NCBI GenBank assembly: GCA_947503285.1
Contig: CANNDD010000007.1
Span: 62,001 to 126,000, forward strand
Reading direction: 5' to 3'
DNA: 64,000 nt
Source of the DNA: an uncultured Croceitalea sp.
GTDB lineage: Bacteria > Bacteroidota > Bacteroidia > Flavobacteriales > Flavobacteriaceae
Both the position numbers and the translations under genes were made by a program. Each line of letters opens with the position of its first letter. The first letter of the stretch is position 1. This document shows, one piece after another, positions 44,691 to 53,400 of the stretch. The notes below the pieces were generated by a model. That model searched no databases, had not been told where the DNA came from, and saw nothing but the letters and a program-made list of their open reading frames with translations.

Positions 44691-44969
44691 TTACTTGGAA
44701 CTTCTTTTCACGGCTCCTGTTACGTCCTCTACATTTTTCTTTACCTCATCGAGCTCTTTCTTGATATCTTTGGCAAAATCGGTATCCATACCTTGTTTTT
44801 CGGCACTCTTCTGAATCTCACGTTTGATATCATCGGTAGCATCACGTAACTGGCGCATACCCTTGCCAAGGCCTTTGGCAATACCAGGAATCTTATCAGC
44901 ACCAAATACCATGACCACGACAAACATGATAAAGAAAATTTCACCTCCACTTATAAACAAAAATTGCAT
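44691..44969 (-). CDS. tatA: Sec-independent protein translocase TatA
   Basis: A 92-aa single-span protein of the TatA/E family: a short N-terminal helix (FISGGEIFFIMFVVVMVFGADKIPGIAKGLGKGMRQLRDATDDI) with the FG hinge and the amphipathic helix, then a charged tail. It is the channel component of the twin-arginine pathway. Three Tat-type leaders are encoded in this window, but tatC is not. A -7 element ends four bases before the ATG, suggesting a leaderless or near-leaderless mRNA. Confidence 0.93.
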   Translation of the reverse strand: MQFLFISGGEIFFIMFVVVMVFGADKIPGIAKGLGKGMRQLRDATDDIKREIQKSAEKQGMDTDFAKDIKKELDEVKKNVEDVTGAVKRSSK

Positions 44970-44973
44970 AGCG

Positions 44974-44981
44974 CAAAGATA
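44974..44981 (-). promoter_or_regulatory. -7 promoter element of tatA
   Basis: TATCTTTG on the minus strand, full match to TAnnTTTG, only four bases (44970-44973) before the ATG. Transcription would begin at or next to the start codon. Confidence 0.55.
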
Positions 44982-44989
44982 GTATTTGA

Positions 44990-45631
44990 TTAGGATTGAA
45001 AGAAGTTTATTATTGATGTTTCCCTTTCTAGCGAAGTTCCATCATCAAACCCCACCACAATTTTAAAAGCGGCGCTTTCAGATACCATCCCACCATCACC
45101 GATCCTAAAATCATATTGATTGATAAAGCTTAGATTATCCTCTAGCAATCGAGTAGCCTCCAACGCTTCATCAATAGTCAATAAGTCCCCCTCGAACTCC
45201 ATAAAATTTTCTACACGAAAAGCAGACGTTATGGGAATAAAGCCTACTTCTTCATCGATTTTCTGTAAAATTTGGATATTCTCGACCTTATTATTGATGT
45301 TGACAAAGAAAACACAACTACAGGCATAGGCCGATGAGAAACCAAAAGAGCCCTGGGTAGGTAAGTTTTTCAACCCAACTTGTCTTTGTTCGAACGGGAA
45401 GGAAACCCTTAGTAAAAAATCCGCTTTGGCAATACTATCCAAAATCCGAATTGGCATATCATCAGACTGCGGTGGCAATTTGAAGGTCTCCGCTTCCAAC
45501 CCCGTAAATGATAAATTGGTTATATCTGAACTACAATTACACTCAAAATCATCCGTTTCCCCATCATCACTGCAAGATAAAATAGTGAGTATGAAATACA
45601 GTATAAATAGGGCAATGGCATTCTTTTTCAT
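44990..45631 (-). CDS. Hypothetical lipoprotein
   Basis: A 213-aa protein from the ATG at 45631 with a lipoprotein signal (LFILYFILTILSC, Cys19) followed by an acidic stretch (SDDGETDDFECNCSS). The body is beta-rich with a second Cys pair (SAYACSC). I do not recognise a family. It lies 20 bases upstream of tatA, though tatA appears to have its own promoter. Localisation is probably the outer membrane surface or periplasm; function unknown. Confidence 0.75.
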   Translation of the reverse strand: MKKNAIALFILYFILTILSCSDDGETDDFECNCSSDITNLSFTGLEAETFKLPPQSDDMPIRILDSIAKADFLLRVSFPFEQRQVGLKNLPTQGSFGFSSAYACSCVFFVNINNKVENIQILQKIDEEVGFIPITSAFRVENFMEFEGDLLTIDEALEATRLLEDNLSFINQYDFRIGDGGMVSESAAFKIVVGFDDGTSLERETSIINFFQS

Positions 45632-45658
45632 ATCACCAAGATACAAATAAAAGGGCTA

Positions 45659-45688
45659 AAAAAAAGCCCCAACCGAGAGGGTTGGGGC
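45659..45688 (-). terminator. Rho-independent terminator after the M1 peptidase gene
   Basis: On the minus strand stem GCCCCAACC / GGTTGGGGC (9 bp, arms 45666-45674 and 45680-45688) with a five-base loop, followed by a T run (A run on the plus strand at 45659-45665). Confidence 0.9.
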
Positions 45689-45709
45689 CGTAACTAATTC
45701 TACTTGGTC

Positions 45710-48031
45710 TTATTTGCCCTTGACCTTTTCCTTAAATTGGTCAAAGTCAGATTTCTCTTCTTTAATGGGCCAAGCATTATTTGTCGTGTCGATATCGGCC
45801 GTTTCCAATTTTGGATCGACTACAATACCCACTAACTCTTTTTGTGATGAAATCACCCTTTTCACCTCGGCATCATTCTTTCTCCATATCTCTGCAGGAT
45901 AGGTAATGTTCTCTTTTGTTCCGTCCGCATACGTATATTCCACGATCAATGGCATCGGAATACCCCCTGGCTTATCAAAAGTGACCTCATAAAAATATTT
46001 GGGTTCTTGTACTTGTGCCCTTTCTTCGGCTGTCAAGTTATCCATCATGAATTCATTCAGGTTTTGGGAAACTTCAGAAGGTGCTTTTCCTTTTAAATCC
46101 TCATTGAAGTCTTCACTACGCTCTTCGGCAAGATAAACCAATGGTGGTAGATCAGCTGCCGTTAGGTTACGGGCAGCCATATACTCTTTCATTTCTTTAG
46201 TGATCTCATTGGTTACGTAGTATTTCTTGACCTCTTTTACACCAATGTCGACGTAATCAGTGGTATAGAACCAACCTCTCCAATACCAGTCCAAATCTAC
46301 GGCAGAAGCGTCTTCCATGGTCCTGAAGAAATCTTCAGGGGTCGGATGTTTGAACATCCAACGTTTGGAGTAGGTCTTGAAGGCATGGTCAAACAACTCT
46401 TTGCCCATAACGGTTTCCCGTAATATATTTAAGGCGGTTGCAGGTTTGCCATAAGCATTCGGCCCTAGTTGATAGACGTTCTCAGGGTTTGACATAATTG
46501 GCGATATATAGCTCTGATCACCGGCCATATAAGGTACTATTTTCGCCGCTTCTCCCCTTCTCGAAGGATATTTGTCGTTTGGTGCAATTACATCAGGATA
46601 GTTCTCGCCAAATTCCTGTTCAGCGAGATATTGCATGAAAGTATCCAAGCCTTCATCCATCCAACCCCATTGACGTTCGTCTGAATTCACGATCATCGGA
46701 AAAAAGTTATGACCTACTTCATGAATGATCACACTGATCATACCATATTTGGTACGGTCTGAATACGTGCCATCCTCATTTGGCCGTCCGTAGTTCCAAC
46801 ATATCATTGGATATTCCATTCCCTGATTTTTAGCATGCACCGATATGGCCTTGTGATAAGGATAATCAAAGGTAAACTTTGAGTAGGTCTTCAAGGTTTG
46901 TACAACCGCCTTGGTAGATTGCTCTTCCCACAATGGATTACCCTCTTTAGGATACATGGAAACCGCCATTACATCCCTGTTTCCAATTTTAACGGCTTGC
47001 ATGTCCCAAATAAACTTACGCGAGGTTGCGAAACCGAAATCACGGACCATTTGGCCTGGCTCCGTCTTGAACTTCCAAGTATTCGTTTTTTCAGAGAAAG
47101 AGCCCTCTTTGGCCTCTACTTCAGCTTGTGTGACGATTACTACGGGTTTGTCGTATGATTTTTTAGCTTGATCATAGCGTTTCATCATCTCTTTAGTGAA
47201 CACTTCTTTCCTATTTTGAAGTACGCCAGTGGCATCTACCACATGATCTGCGGGCACCGTTATATCGACCTCATAATTTCCAAAGGGCAAAGCGAACTCC
47301 CCACTGCCCCAAAATTGGTGGTTTTGCCATCCCTCAACATCAGAATAAACCGCCATTCTAGGGAAAAACTGTGCAATAACGTAAGCACGGTTACCATCTT
47401 TTGGAAAATATTCAAAGCCGGAACGGGCCCTATTGACCGTATGGTCAGGTATATTGTACCACCATTTTATCGAAAAAGAGGTAGAAGCACCACTCTTCAA
47501 TGCTTGCGGAATATTGATGCGCATCATGGTCTGATTGATCGTGAACGAAAGTGGTTTGCCTGAGGCATCTTTTACCCAGTCAATATTGAAACCTCCATCA
47601 AATGGCTCAGTCACATAGGTTTGCGCAAAATTACCTGCGGTGTACGCTATATTGACCCCATTACCATTTCGCAATGGCGATTTTGAATCTTTTGCCCGTA
47701 CGTTTTGATCTAGTTGCACCCATAAAAACTCAAGGTCATCGGGTGAGTTGTTGGTATATGTAATGGTTTCTTCCCCATAGATTTTGGCATTCTTATCATC
47801 AAGGGTGATATCCATTTTATAATCGGCCTGCTGTTGGTAGTAATCAGGTCCGGGGGCACCTGATGCCGATCTGTATGTATTCGGCGTAGAAAACTCCTCA
47901 TACAACTGCTTGAATCTACTTTGGTTTACATGACCCGGTTCGCGCCCTTCTTTTTCTTCCGTTTCCTGTGCGAATACCATTGCGGCGAACAAGAAGAAAA
48001 ATGAAGCGAAACAATACTTGATTTTATTCAT
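45710..48031 (-). CDS. M1 family zinc metallopeptidase, secreted
   Basis: A 773-aa aminopeptidase-like protein with a signal peptide (FASFFFLFAAMVFAQ). The N-terminal beta domain (about 70-350) is followed by the catalytic domain with HEVGHNFFPMIVNSDERQWGWMDEG, where HEVGH is the zinc motif and the E of MDEG the third ligand. The GxMEN exopeptidase motif appears as GMEYPMIC, so substrate recognition may differ from classic aminopeptidase N. A further beta-rich C-terminal part ends without a sorting domain. The last gene of a minus-strand run that begins with two regulatory-domain proteins. Confidence 0.92.
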   Translation of the reverse strand: MNKIKYCFASFFFLFAAMVFAQETEEKEGREPGHVNQSRFKQLYEEFSTPNTYRSASGAPGPDYYQQQADYKMDITLDDKNAKIYGEETITYTNNSPDDLEFLWVQLDQNVRAKDSKSPLRNGNGVNIAYTAGNFAQTYVTEPFDGGFNIDWVKDASGKPLSFTINQTMMRINIPQALKSGASTSFSIKWWYNIPDHTVNRARSGFEYFPKDGNRAYVIAQFFPRMAVYSDVEGWQNHQFWGSGEFALPFGNYEVDITVPADHVVDATGVLQNRKEVFTKEMMKRYDQAKKSYDKPVVIVTQAEVEAKEGSFSEKTNTWKFKTEPGQMVRDFGFATSRKFIWDMQAVKIGNRDVMAVSMYPKEGNPLWEEQSTKAVVQTLKTYSKFTFDYPYHKAISVHAKNQGMEYPMICWNYGRPNEDGTYSDRTKYGMISVIIHEVGHNFFPMIVNSDERQWGWMDEGLDTFMQYLAEQEFGENYPDVIAPNDKYPSRRGEAAKIVPYMAGDQSYISPIMSNPENVYQLGPNAYGKPATALNILRETVMGKELFDHAFKTYSKRWMFKHPTPEDFFRTMEDASAVDLDWYWRGWFYTTDYVDIGVKEVKKYYVTNEITKEMKEYMAARNLTAADLPPLVYLAEERSEDFNEDLKGKAPSEVSQNLNEFMMDNLTAEERAQVQEPKYFYEVTFDKPGGIPMPLIVEYTYADGTKENITYPAEIWRKNDAEVKRVISSQKELVGIVVDPKLETADIDTTNNAWPIKEEKSDFDQFKEKVKGK

Positions 48032-48090
48032 TTTCTATTGATTTTAAGTAGCGAAAAATACTTCTTTTTTAACGATTCATTAAGGAATGC

Positions 48091-48588
48091 CTACAAGTTT
48101 AACATTCCTTTATTATTCTCTTTTATTAATACAAAACTCTTTTTTTTACCCCTCATTTTTAGGTGTACCAAATTTTTTTGTTCTTCGTACAAATCGGTCA
48201 ACAATTCGTTTTGTACGGTCACTGATTTCAAGGCGGCCAAATCCACATTTTCAACTTCCAAATAACATATTACAAGGTCATTCTCATACTTTTTGCCTAA
48301 AAAGGTATAGCCCTTATTTTCCCCGTTTAGGGTCAACAATAATTTAGCGTTGAGATACTTTTCTATGTAGTCATCTACCAATGGAGGTTCGCCATCTGTA
48401 CCGAGATTGCCTTTAATACCATAACGTTCAAGTAATAAGGCCTCTAAATCGTCAATGAAAATACGCGAGGTAATTTGAAAACTTTCATCCTTCTCATTGT
48501 ATGTGATATTGGTAACACTCACATAAAACTTATGAATGTTGAAACTCAAAAGTGGTACGATTAAAAAGAGTAAAAAATATTTTTTCAT
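48091..48588 (-). CDS. DUF6702 family protein
   Basis: A 165-aa protein from the ATG at 48588 with a hydrophobic N-terminus (MKKYFLLFLIVPLLSFNIHKFYVSVTNITYN). The H-K-F-Y-V-S-V-T segment after the signal, an acidic FIDDLEALL helix and a C-terminal beta region (LVHLKMRGKKKSFVLIKENNKGMLNL) fit what I recall as DUF6702, found next to M1 peptidase genes in flavobacteria. A membrane or periplasmic location is likely. Function unknown. Confidence 0.72.
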   Translation of the reverse strand: MKKYFLLFLIVPLLSFNIHKFYVSVTNITYNEKDESFQITSRIFIDDLEALLLERYGIKGNLGTDGEPPLVDDYIEKYLNAKLLLTLNGENKGYTFLGKKYENDLVICYLEVENVDLAALKSVTVQNELLTDLYEEQKNLVHLKMRGKKKSFVLIKENNKGMLNL

Positions 48589-48674
48589 TCGACTAATTTG
48601 CATATTCATTTTAGCAATATACGTGCCATTTTAGATAATTATAGTCCCAAACCTTCCGTGTGAAGGGCGATAAC

Positions 48675-49469
48675 CTAATCCAAGTCATTATTTTCACGGT
48701 AGGCACTACTTTTTTGCATTAAAAATTCCCATATCCTCAGTTCGTCTTTAGTAGCAACCATTTTTTGAAAATTGGGGTCAACTTCGCAGAAATACATAAA
48801 ATCATCAATTTTTTCAAACGGAATTTTCAATTCCGTCACAAAAAGGGAATCTACGTACAAATTTTGTACCTGCTGGGTTCTTGCATAGGTTTTCTCAATT
48901 TTTACACGATTCTTTAACATCTTGGTCCTTCCTGTAATCGCATTGATTATAGGATCTAAGGGTGGGGTTAGGATCATGCCTAAATTAAACTTCCCGTAAG
49001 TAGCCTGTTGTAGGCGACGTTCACTTTGGGTCGGTATCTTTTGATGGGCGTTAGGCAGGCCTAAGGCTTCGGCACTGACATCTTTTTCCAATTTTAGTAC
49101 GTTCAGGTCTGCATCAAGACGCCCCGATAAGTTATAGGGATTGACCACTACCTCGCGAAGCTCATTAACGAATTCTTCCATCGGAATCGTTATTGTCGTA
49201 CTTTGAAGCAACTCTTGGCTTATGGGTATTATTTTTCGTTTGAATTGAATTGCCGAAAAAACCAGGGTATCATTGAGTTTGGCAAGAATTGAAAAATTTC
49301 CCTCAAAATCCGTAATTGTCGCCTTCTCTGTAGAGATATTTTGAATTACCACCCCTGTGACGTCTTTATCTTTAGCCGTAACCACCCCTTTCACCATTTT
49401 GGGGCCAAAAGTCTGGGCCGAAGTCAAAAAACCCAAACTTAAAAAAAAAAGAAAGAGACTACTCTTCAT
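48675..49469 (-). CDS. Carboxypeptidase-like regulatory domain protein (paralogue 1)
   Basis: A 264-aa exported protein with a signal peptide (SSLFLFFLSLGFLTSAQ). Residues about 22-115 form the carboxypeptidase D regulatory-like (Ig) domain known from TonB-dependent receptor N-termini (VKGVVTAKDKDVTGVVIQN, ITDFEGNFSIL, DTLVFSAIQFKRK, ELREVVV). The rest is helical with no TonB receptor barrel. It ends in IDDFMYFCEVD and IWEFLMQKS, which match the same positions of the upstream gene. The two overlap by 11 bases. Function unknown. Confidence 0.83.
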   Translation of the reverse strand: MKSSLFLFFLSLGFLTSAQTFGPKMVKGVVTAKDKDVTGVVIQNISTEKATITDFEGNFSILAKLNDTLVFSAIQFKRKIIPISQELLQSTTITIPMEEFVNELREVVVNPYNLSGRLDADLNVLKLEKDVSAEALGLPNAHQKIPTQSERRLQQATYGKFNLGMILTPPLDPIINAITGRTKMLKNRVKIEKTYARTQQVQNLYVDSLFVTELKIPFEKIDDFMYFCEVDPNFQKMVATKDELRIWEFLMQKSSAYRENNDLD

Positions 49470-50202
49470 TCAACTCAGCGAGGTAGGTCTTGCTATGGGT
49501 CACCAAGAAATCGATCAATTGAAACTCATTCTCCTTTTTCAACAGGGACTGGGCACCCATCTTATCATCGCAGTACAATAAAAATGCATCTATTTTATCT
49601 TGGGGCAACTTCAGGTCTACCACAAAAAATTCATCGTCATATACCTGACGCAAAACCTCACTGACCTTTAATGGTTCGCGTTCAGTACCGTTCTCATTGC
49701 GGGATTTGAAAATGGCCTTAAAGATATTTACGAAATTCAATCGTCCTTGAATTCTATCATTTTGTGATTGGTATGCTATATTTTCAACCTCGGTGGAACG
49801 ATCGATCTCATATTCAAACTCTTTGAGGTCCTCATTTTTGACCTCTATGAATTTCTGCTGGTTCTCTGGCCCTACGACGACCTCATCCAATTCGGTCACT
49901 TTTTCGGTAACCTCGACCACCAAGCGATTGTTCTCCAAAATTGCTTTGGTGATGACCACAACTTCCAATTCATAGTTGACTGCGGTAAATACCAACTGAT
50001 CGCCCTCTTTTACACGAATCATGAATTGCCCCTGTTCATTGGTAATTGTTGCCGTTTCAGAAGTAGAGTTGATGACGTTCTCGTTCACGACATTATTCCC
50101 ACGATATAAAACCTTTCCCCTAAGGGGTTGACGACCATCATCTTGGGCATAGGCGCTAATCAGGCAAGAAAACAAAAAAATTGCTAAAAATCGGATTTTC
50201 AT
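49459..50202 (-). CDS. Carboxypeptidase-like regulatory domain protein (paralogue 2)
   Basis: A 247-aa protein from the ATG at 50202, which gives a signal peptide (MKIRFLAIFLFSCLISAYAQ); the frame is open to 50322 but has no leader there. Same plan as the downstream paralogue: regulatory-like Ig domain (LRGKVLYRGNNVVNENVINS, ITNEQGQFMIR, DQLVFTAVNYELE, ELDEVVV) then a helical C-terminal domain (FFVVDLKLPQDKIDAFLLYCDDK, LIDFLVTHSKTYL). Clearly an old tandem duplication. Possibly forms a complex with its paralogue and serves the M1 peptidase encoded further on. Confidence 0.83.
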   Translation of the reverse strand: MKIRFLAIFLFSCLISAYAQDDGRQPLRGKVLYRGNNVVNENVINSTSETATITNEQGQFMIRVKEGDQLVFTAVNYELEVVVITKAILENNRLVVEVTEKVTELDEVVVGPENQQKFIEVKNEDLKEFEYEIDRSTEVENIAYQSQNDRIQGRLNFVNIFKAIFKSRNENGTEREPLKVSEVLRQVYDDEFFVVDLKLPQDKIDAFLLYCDDKMGAQSLLKKENEFQLIDFLVTHSKTYLAELNEE

Positions 50203-50378
50203 ATGGTGGTTTTCGAATTCAATTTGATAAAGAAAATTATACATTTTGTGATAAAAAAAATTGGCACTGTAAACTTTTGTTAATTCTTGGGAATACGCCT
50301 TGAATCTATTCTTGAATCCCATTCAGCGAACACTTTTATACTTTGACCTATAAAATTAGCTCCAATCGGTCGATCTAT

Positions 50379-50386
50379 TATTTTTG
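50379..50386 (+). promoter_or_regulatory. -7 promoter element of the fibre-like gene
   Basis: TATTTTTG, full match to TAnnTTTG, 40 bases before the ATG at 50427. At the expected -33 position there is TTA instead of TTG. Confidence 0.5.
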
Positions 50387-50426
50387 TGATGCTTTGAGCA
50401 CCCCAATTTTATTTAGAATCTTAGTC

Positions 50427-53400
50427 ATGAAAAAGTATTTCTTCTGCATATTGCTATGCTTACTTACCGGTCACTTACTTCAAGCGCAGGTAAAAGTTGG
50501 TGACAATCCACAAAATATAGATGCATCTTCGTTATTGGAATTGGAGAGCAACAATAGGGTCTTCGTTATTTCAAGGGTAAATGATGCACAAATGCAAAAT
50601 ATTACCCCGCTAAATGGGGCTATTGTTTACAACACCGATGAACAATGTGTGTTTTATTATGATGGCATACAATGGGTCAACCTTTGTAGCGAGGCAAACA
50701 CCACAAATGTCAGCCTTGAGTTAATCGATGAGGCATTGGTGCTTACTGATAGCGATGGCAATTCGGTTAGCGTCCCTTTAGAAGGGATTGGGGAACAAAC
50801 CTTTACCACAGACCCCATTATCAACTTCAACGAAACGATTACCATTACCCAAACCGGAAACAATTTCAATTTCGAAGTAGGTCAAATTACGGGTGAGAAC
50901 ATTGCTGACAGCACAATTCAAGGGGTTGATTTTGCACCAAATTCCATTACCGAAGACAAATTGGCACCACTCTCGGTAAGCCAGGGAAAACTGCAGGAAA
51001 ATGCCGTTGCGGATTTTCAATTGGACTATAGTCAGGTTACCCTCAATGATTTCACCAATGATGCGGGCTTCATTACCTCGGTAGAGTTGATCAGTCCAAA
51101 TCCCAACAATGCCATCACTGACGTTGATGGGGCTTTTTACGATGACTCCCAATTGGTGACCAATATTGCCAACAACGACCAAAGAATTACGGACCATCTG
51201 GCCTTGGACAATGACTTGAGCGACCAAAATGAACGATTGACGAATGCGGAAGTACAGGGTGATGAACTGGTGTTGACCGAAAGTGGGGTTGAAACCAGGG
51301 TGGATTTAGCACCTTTTAACAATACGGGAACGGATGAACAAAACCTGTCATTGAATGGCAATCGTATTGAAATAGATAATGGTAATGGTGTGGATTTAGA
51401 TCCTTTGCTGATAGCCAATAACGTGGAGGTTATTCCAACCGGAAATATTGGCAGTGATAATGTGCAATTGGCATTGGAAGAATTACAGGGCGATATCGAT
51501 AACATTAATGCAGGGGGAGCCAATACGGACGAGCAGGATCTTGGTATTGGAACTGGCGGAACTCCTGGCGAAAGTGTTGAAGTGACGATTACGAATGGAA
51601 ATAACGCCATAGTCAATATTCAAGATGGGGATTTCGATGATGAAAACGAAATTCAAGATGCCATTGAAGTTGATATTAACCCTATTACCGGCATTACAGG
51701 GGATAATGTGCAATTGGCATTAGAAGAACTACAGACTGATATAGCTGCCTTGAATGCCGGTGGAGGTAATACCGATGAACAGGATCTTGGTATTGGAACT
51801 GGCGGAACTCCTGGTGAAAGTGTTGAAGTTACGATTACAAATGGGAATAATACCTTGGTCAACATTCAAGATGGGGATTTCGATGATGAAAACGAAATTC
51901 AAGATGCCATTGAAGTTGATATAAACCCCATAACTGGGATTACAGGGGATAATGTGCAATTGGCATTAGAGGAACTACAAAATGACATCGATGTTATCAA
52001 CACGGCTACTGACGAAAACACCACAAACGCCACTCTGGCAACCACCGATACCGATGCCGATGGAACCGATGATACCCTGACCTTAACCGACTCAGATGGG
52101 GGTACCGTTACCGTTGCATTGGCGGATATCAATACGGGCGCGGACCAGAACACCACAAACGCCACTTTGGCGACCACCGATACCGACGCCGACGGAACAG
52201 ATGATACCCTGACGCTCACCGACTCAGATGGGGGAACCGTTACCGTTGCATTGGCGGATATCAATACGGGCGCGGACCAGGACACCACAAACGCCACTCT
52301 GGCGACCACCGATACCGATGCCGATGGAACCGATGATACCCTAACGCTCACCGACTCAGATGGGGGTACCGTTACCGTTGCATTGGCGGACATCAATACA
52401 GGGGTCGACGAGAACACCACCAACGCCACTTTGGCAACCACCGATACAGACGCCGACGGAACAGATGATACCCTAACGCTCACCGACTCCGAGGGGGGCA
52501 CAGTTACCGTTGCATTGGCGGACATCAATACAGGGGTCGACGAGAATACCACCAACGCCACTTTGGCGACCACCGATACCGACGCCGACGGAACAGATGA
52601 TACCCTGACGCTCACCGACTCAGAGGGGGGAACCGTTTCCGTTGCATTGGCGGACATCAATACAGGGGTCGACGAGAACACCACCAACGCCACTTTGGCA
52701 ACCACCGATACCGACGCCGATGGAACCGATGATACCCTGACGCTCACCGACTCCGAAGGGGGCACAGTTACCGTTGCATTGGCGGACATCAATACCGGGG
52801 TCGACGAGAATACCACCAACGCCACTCTGGCGACCACCGATACCGACGCCGATGGAACCGATGATACCCTGACGCTCACCGACTCAGAGGGGGGTACCGT
52901 TACCGTGCCGCTGGCGGACATCAACACCGAAACATTTGTTGGGTCTAGCGCGGGAGAAGTGTTTTTTGCTAATGATACCGATTTTGCACCGACCGGAGTC
53001 GGCAATGAATTTTACTGGGATCCCAATGGAAGACTAGGTGCATTCGGAGCTTTGTATATCGGTGTTGATGGAAATACACAAACTTCTCAAGCCAAAGTAC
53101 AAATAGCAGATAATTTTCCTGGTTTAGGATATGCCTTGCAATTGTCAAATTATAGTGCAGATGACGGTAACGAACATTCTACAGGAATCTTATTTTCTAC
53201 CGAAATAAAAAATGATGGTTTTGGAAAAGGGGCTTTGGTTTACCAAAGAAATAACACAGCAGCACAAAATTTCGCACGTGGGGATTTTCATTTCCTACAA
53301 AATACTTCACCTAATTTTGACAATCCAGAAATTAGTGATGCCGTTATGACCATTAAAAACAATGGAGACGTTGGTATCGGAATTACGGAACCCACCCAGC

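Noticed and set aside
46898-47563. Plus-strand frames opposite the M1 peptidase
   Set aside because: Antisense shadows of a strongly conserved coding region.
51137-51959. Several minus-strand frames opposite the 246-bp repeats
   Set aside because: Also by-products of repeated DNA without stops in the antisense frames.
52017-52928. CRISPR array
   Set aside because: Direct repeats have no unique spacers and are entirely coding in one frame.
51899-53005. Long minus-strand open frame of 368 codons opposite the fibre gene
   Set aside because: It is a Ser/Val-rich antisense reading of the 132-bp repeats; a 132-base period keeps every frame open. It has no start context and no family features.
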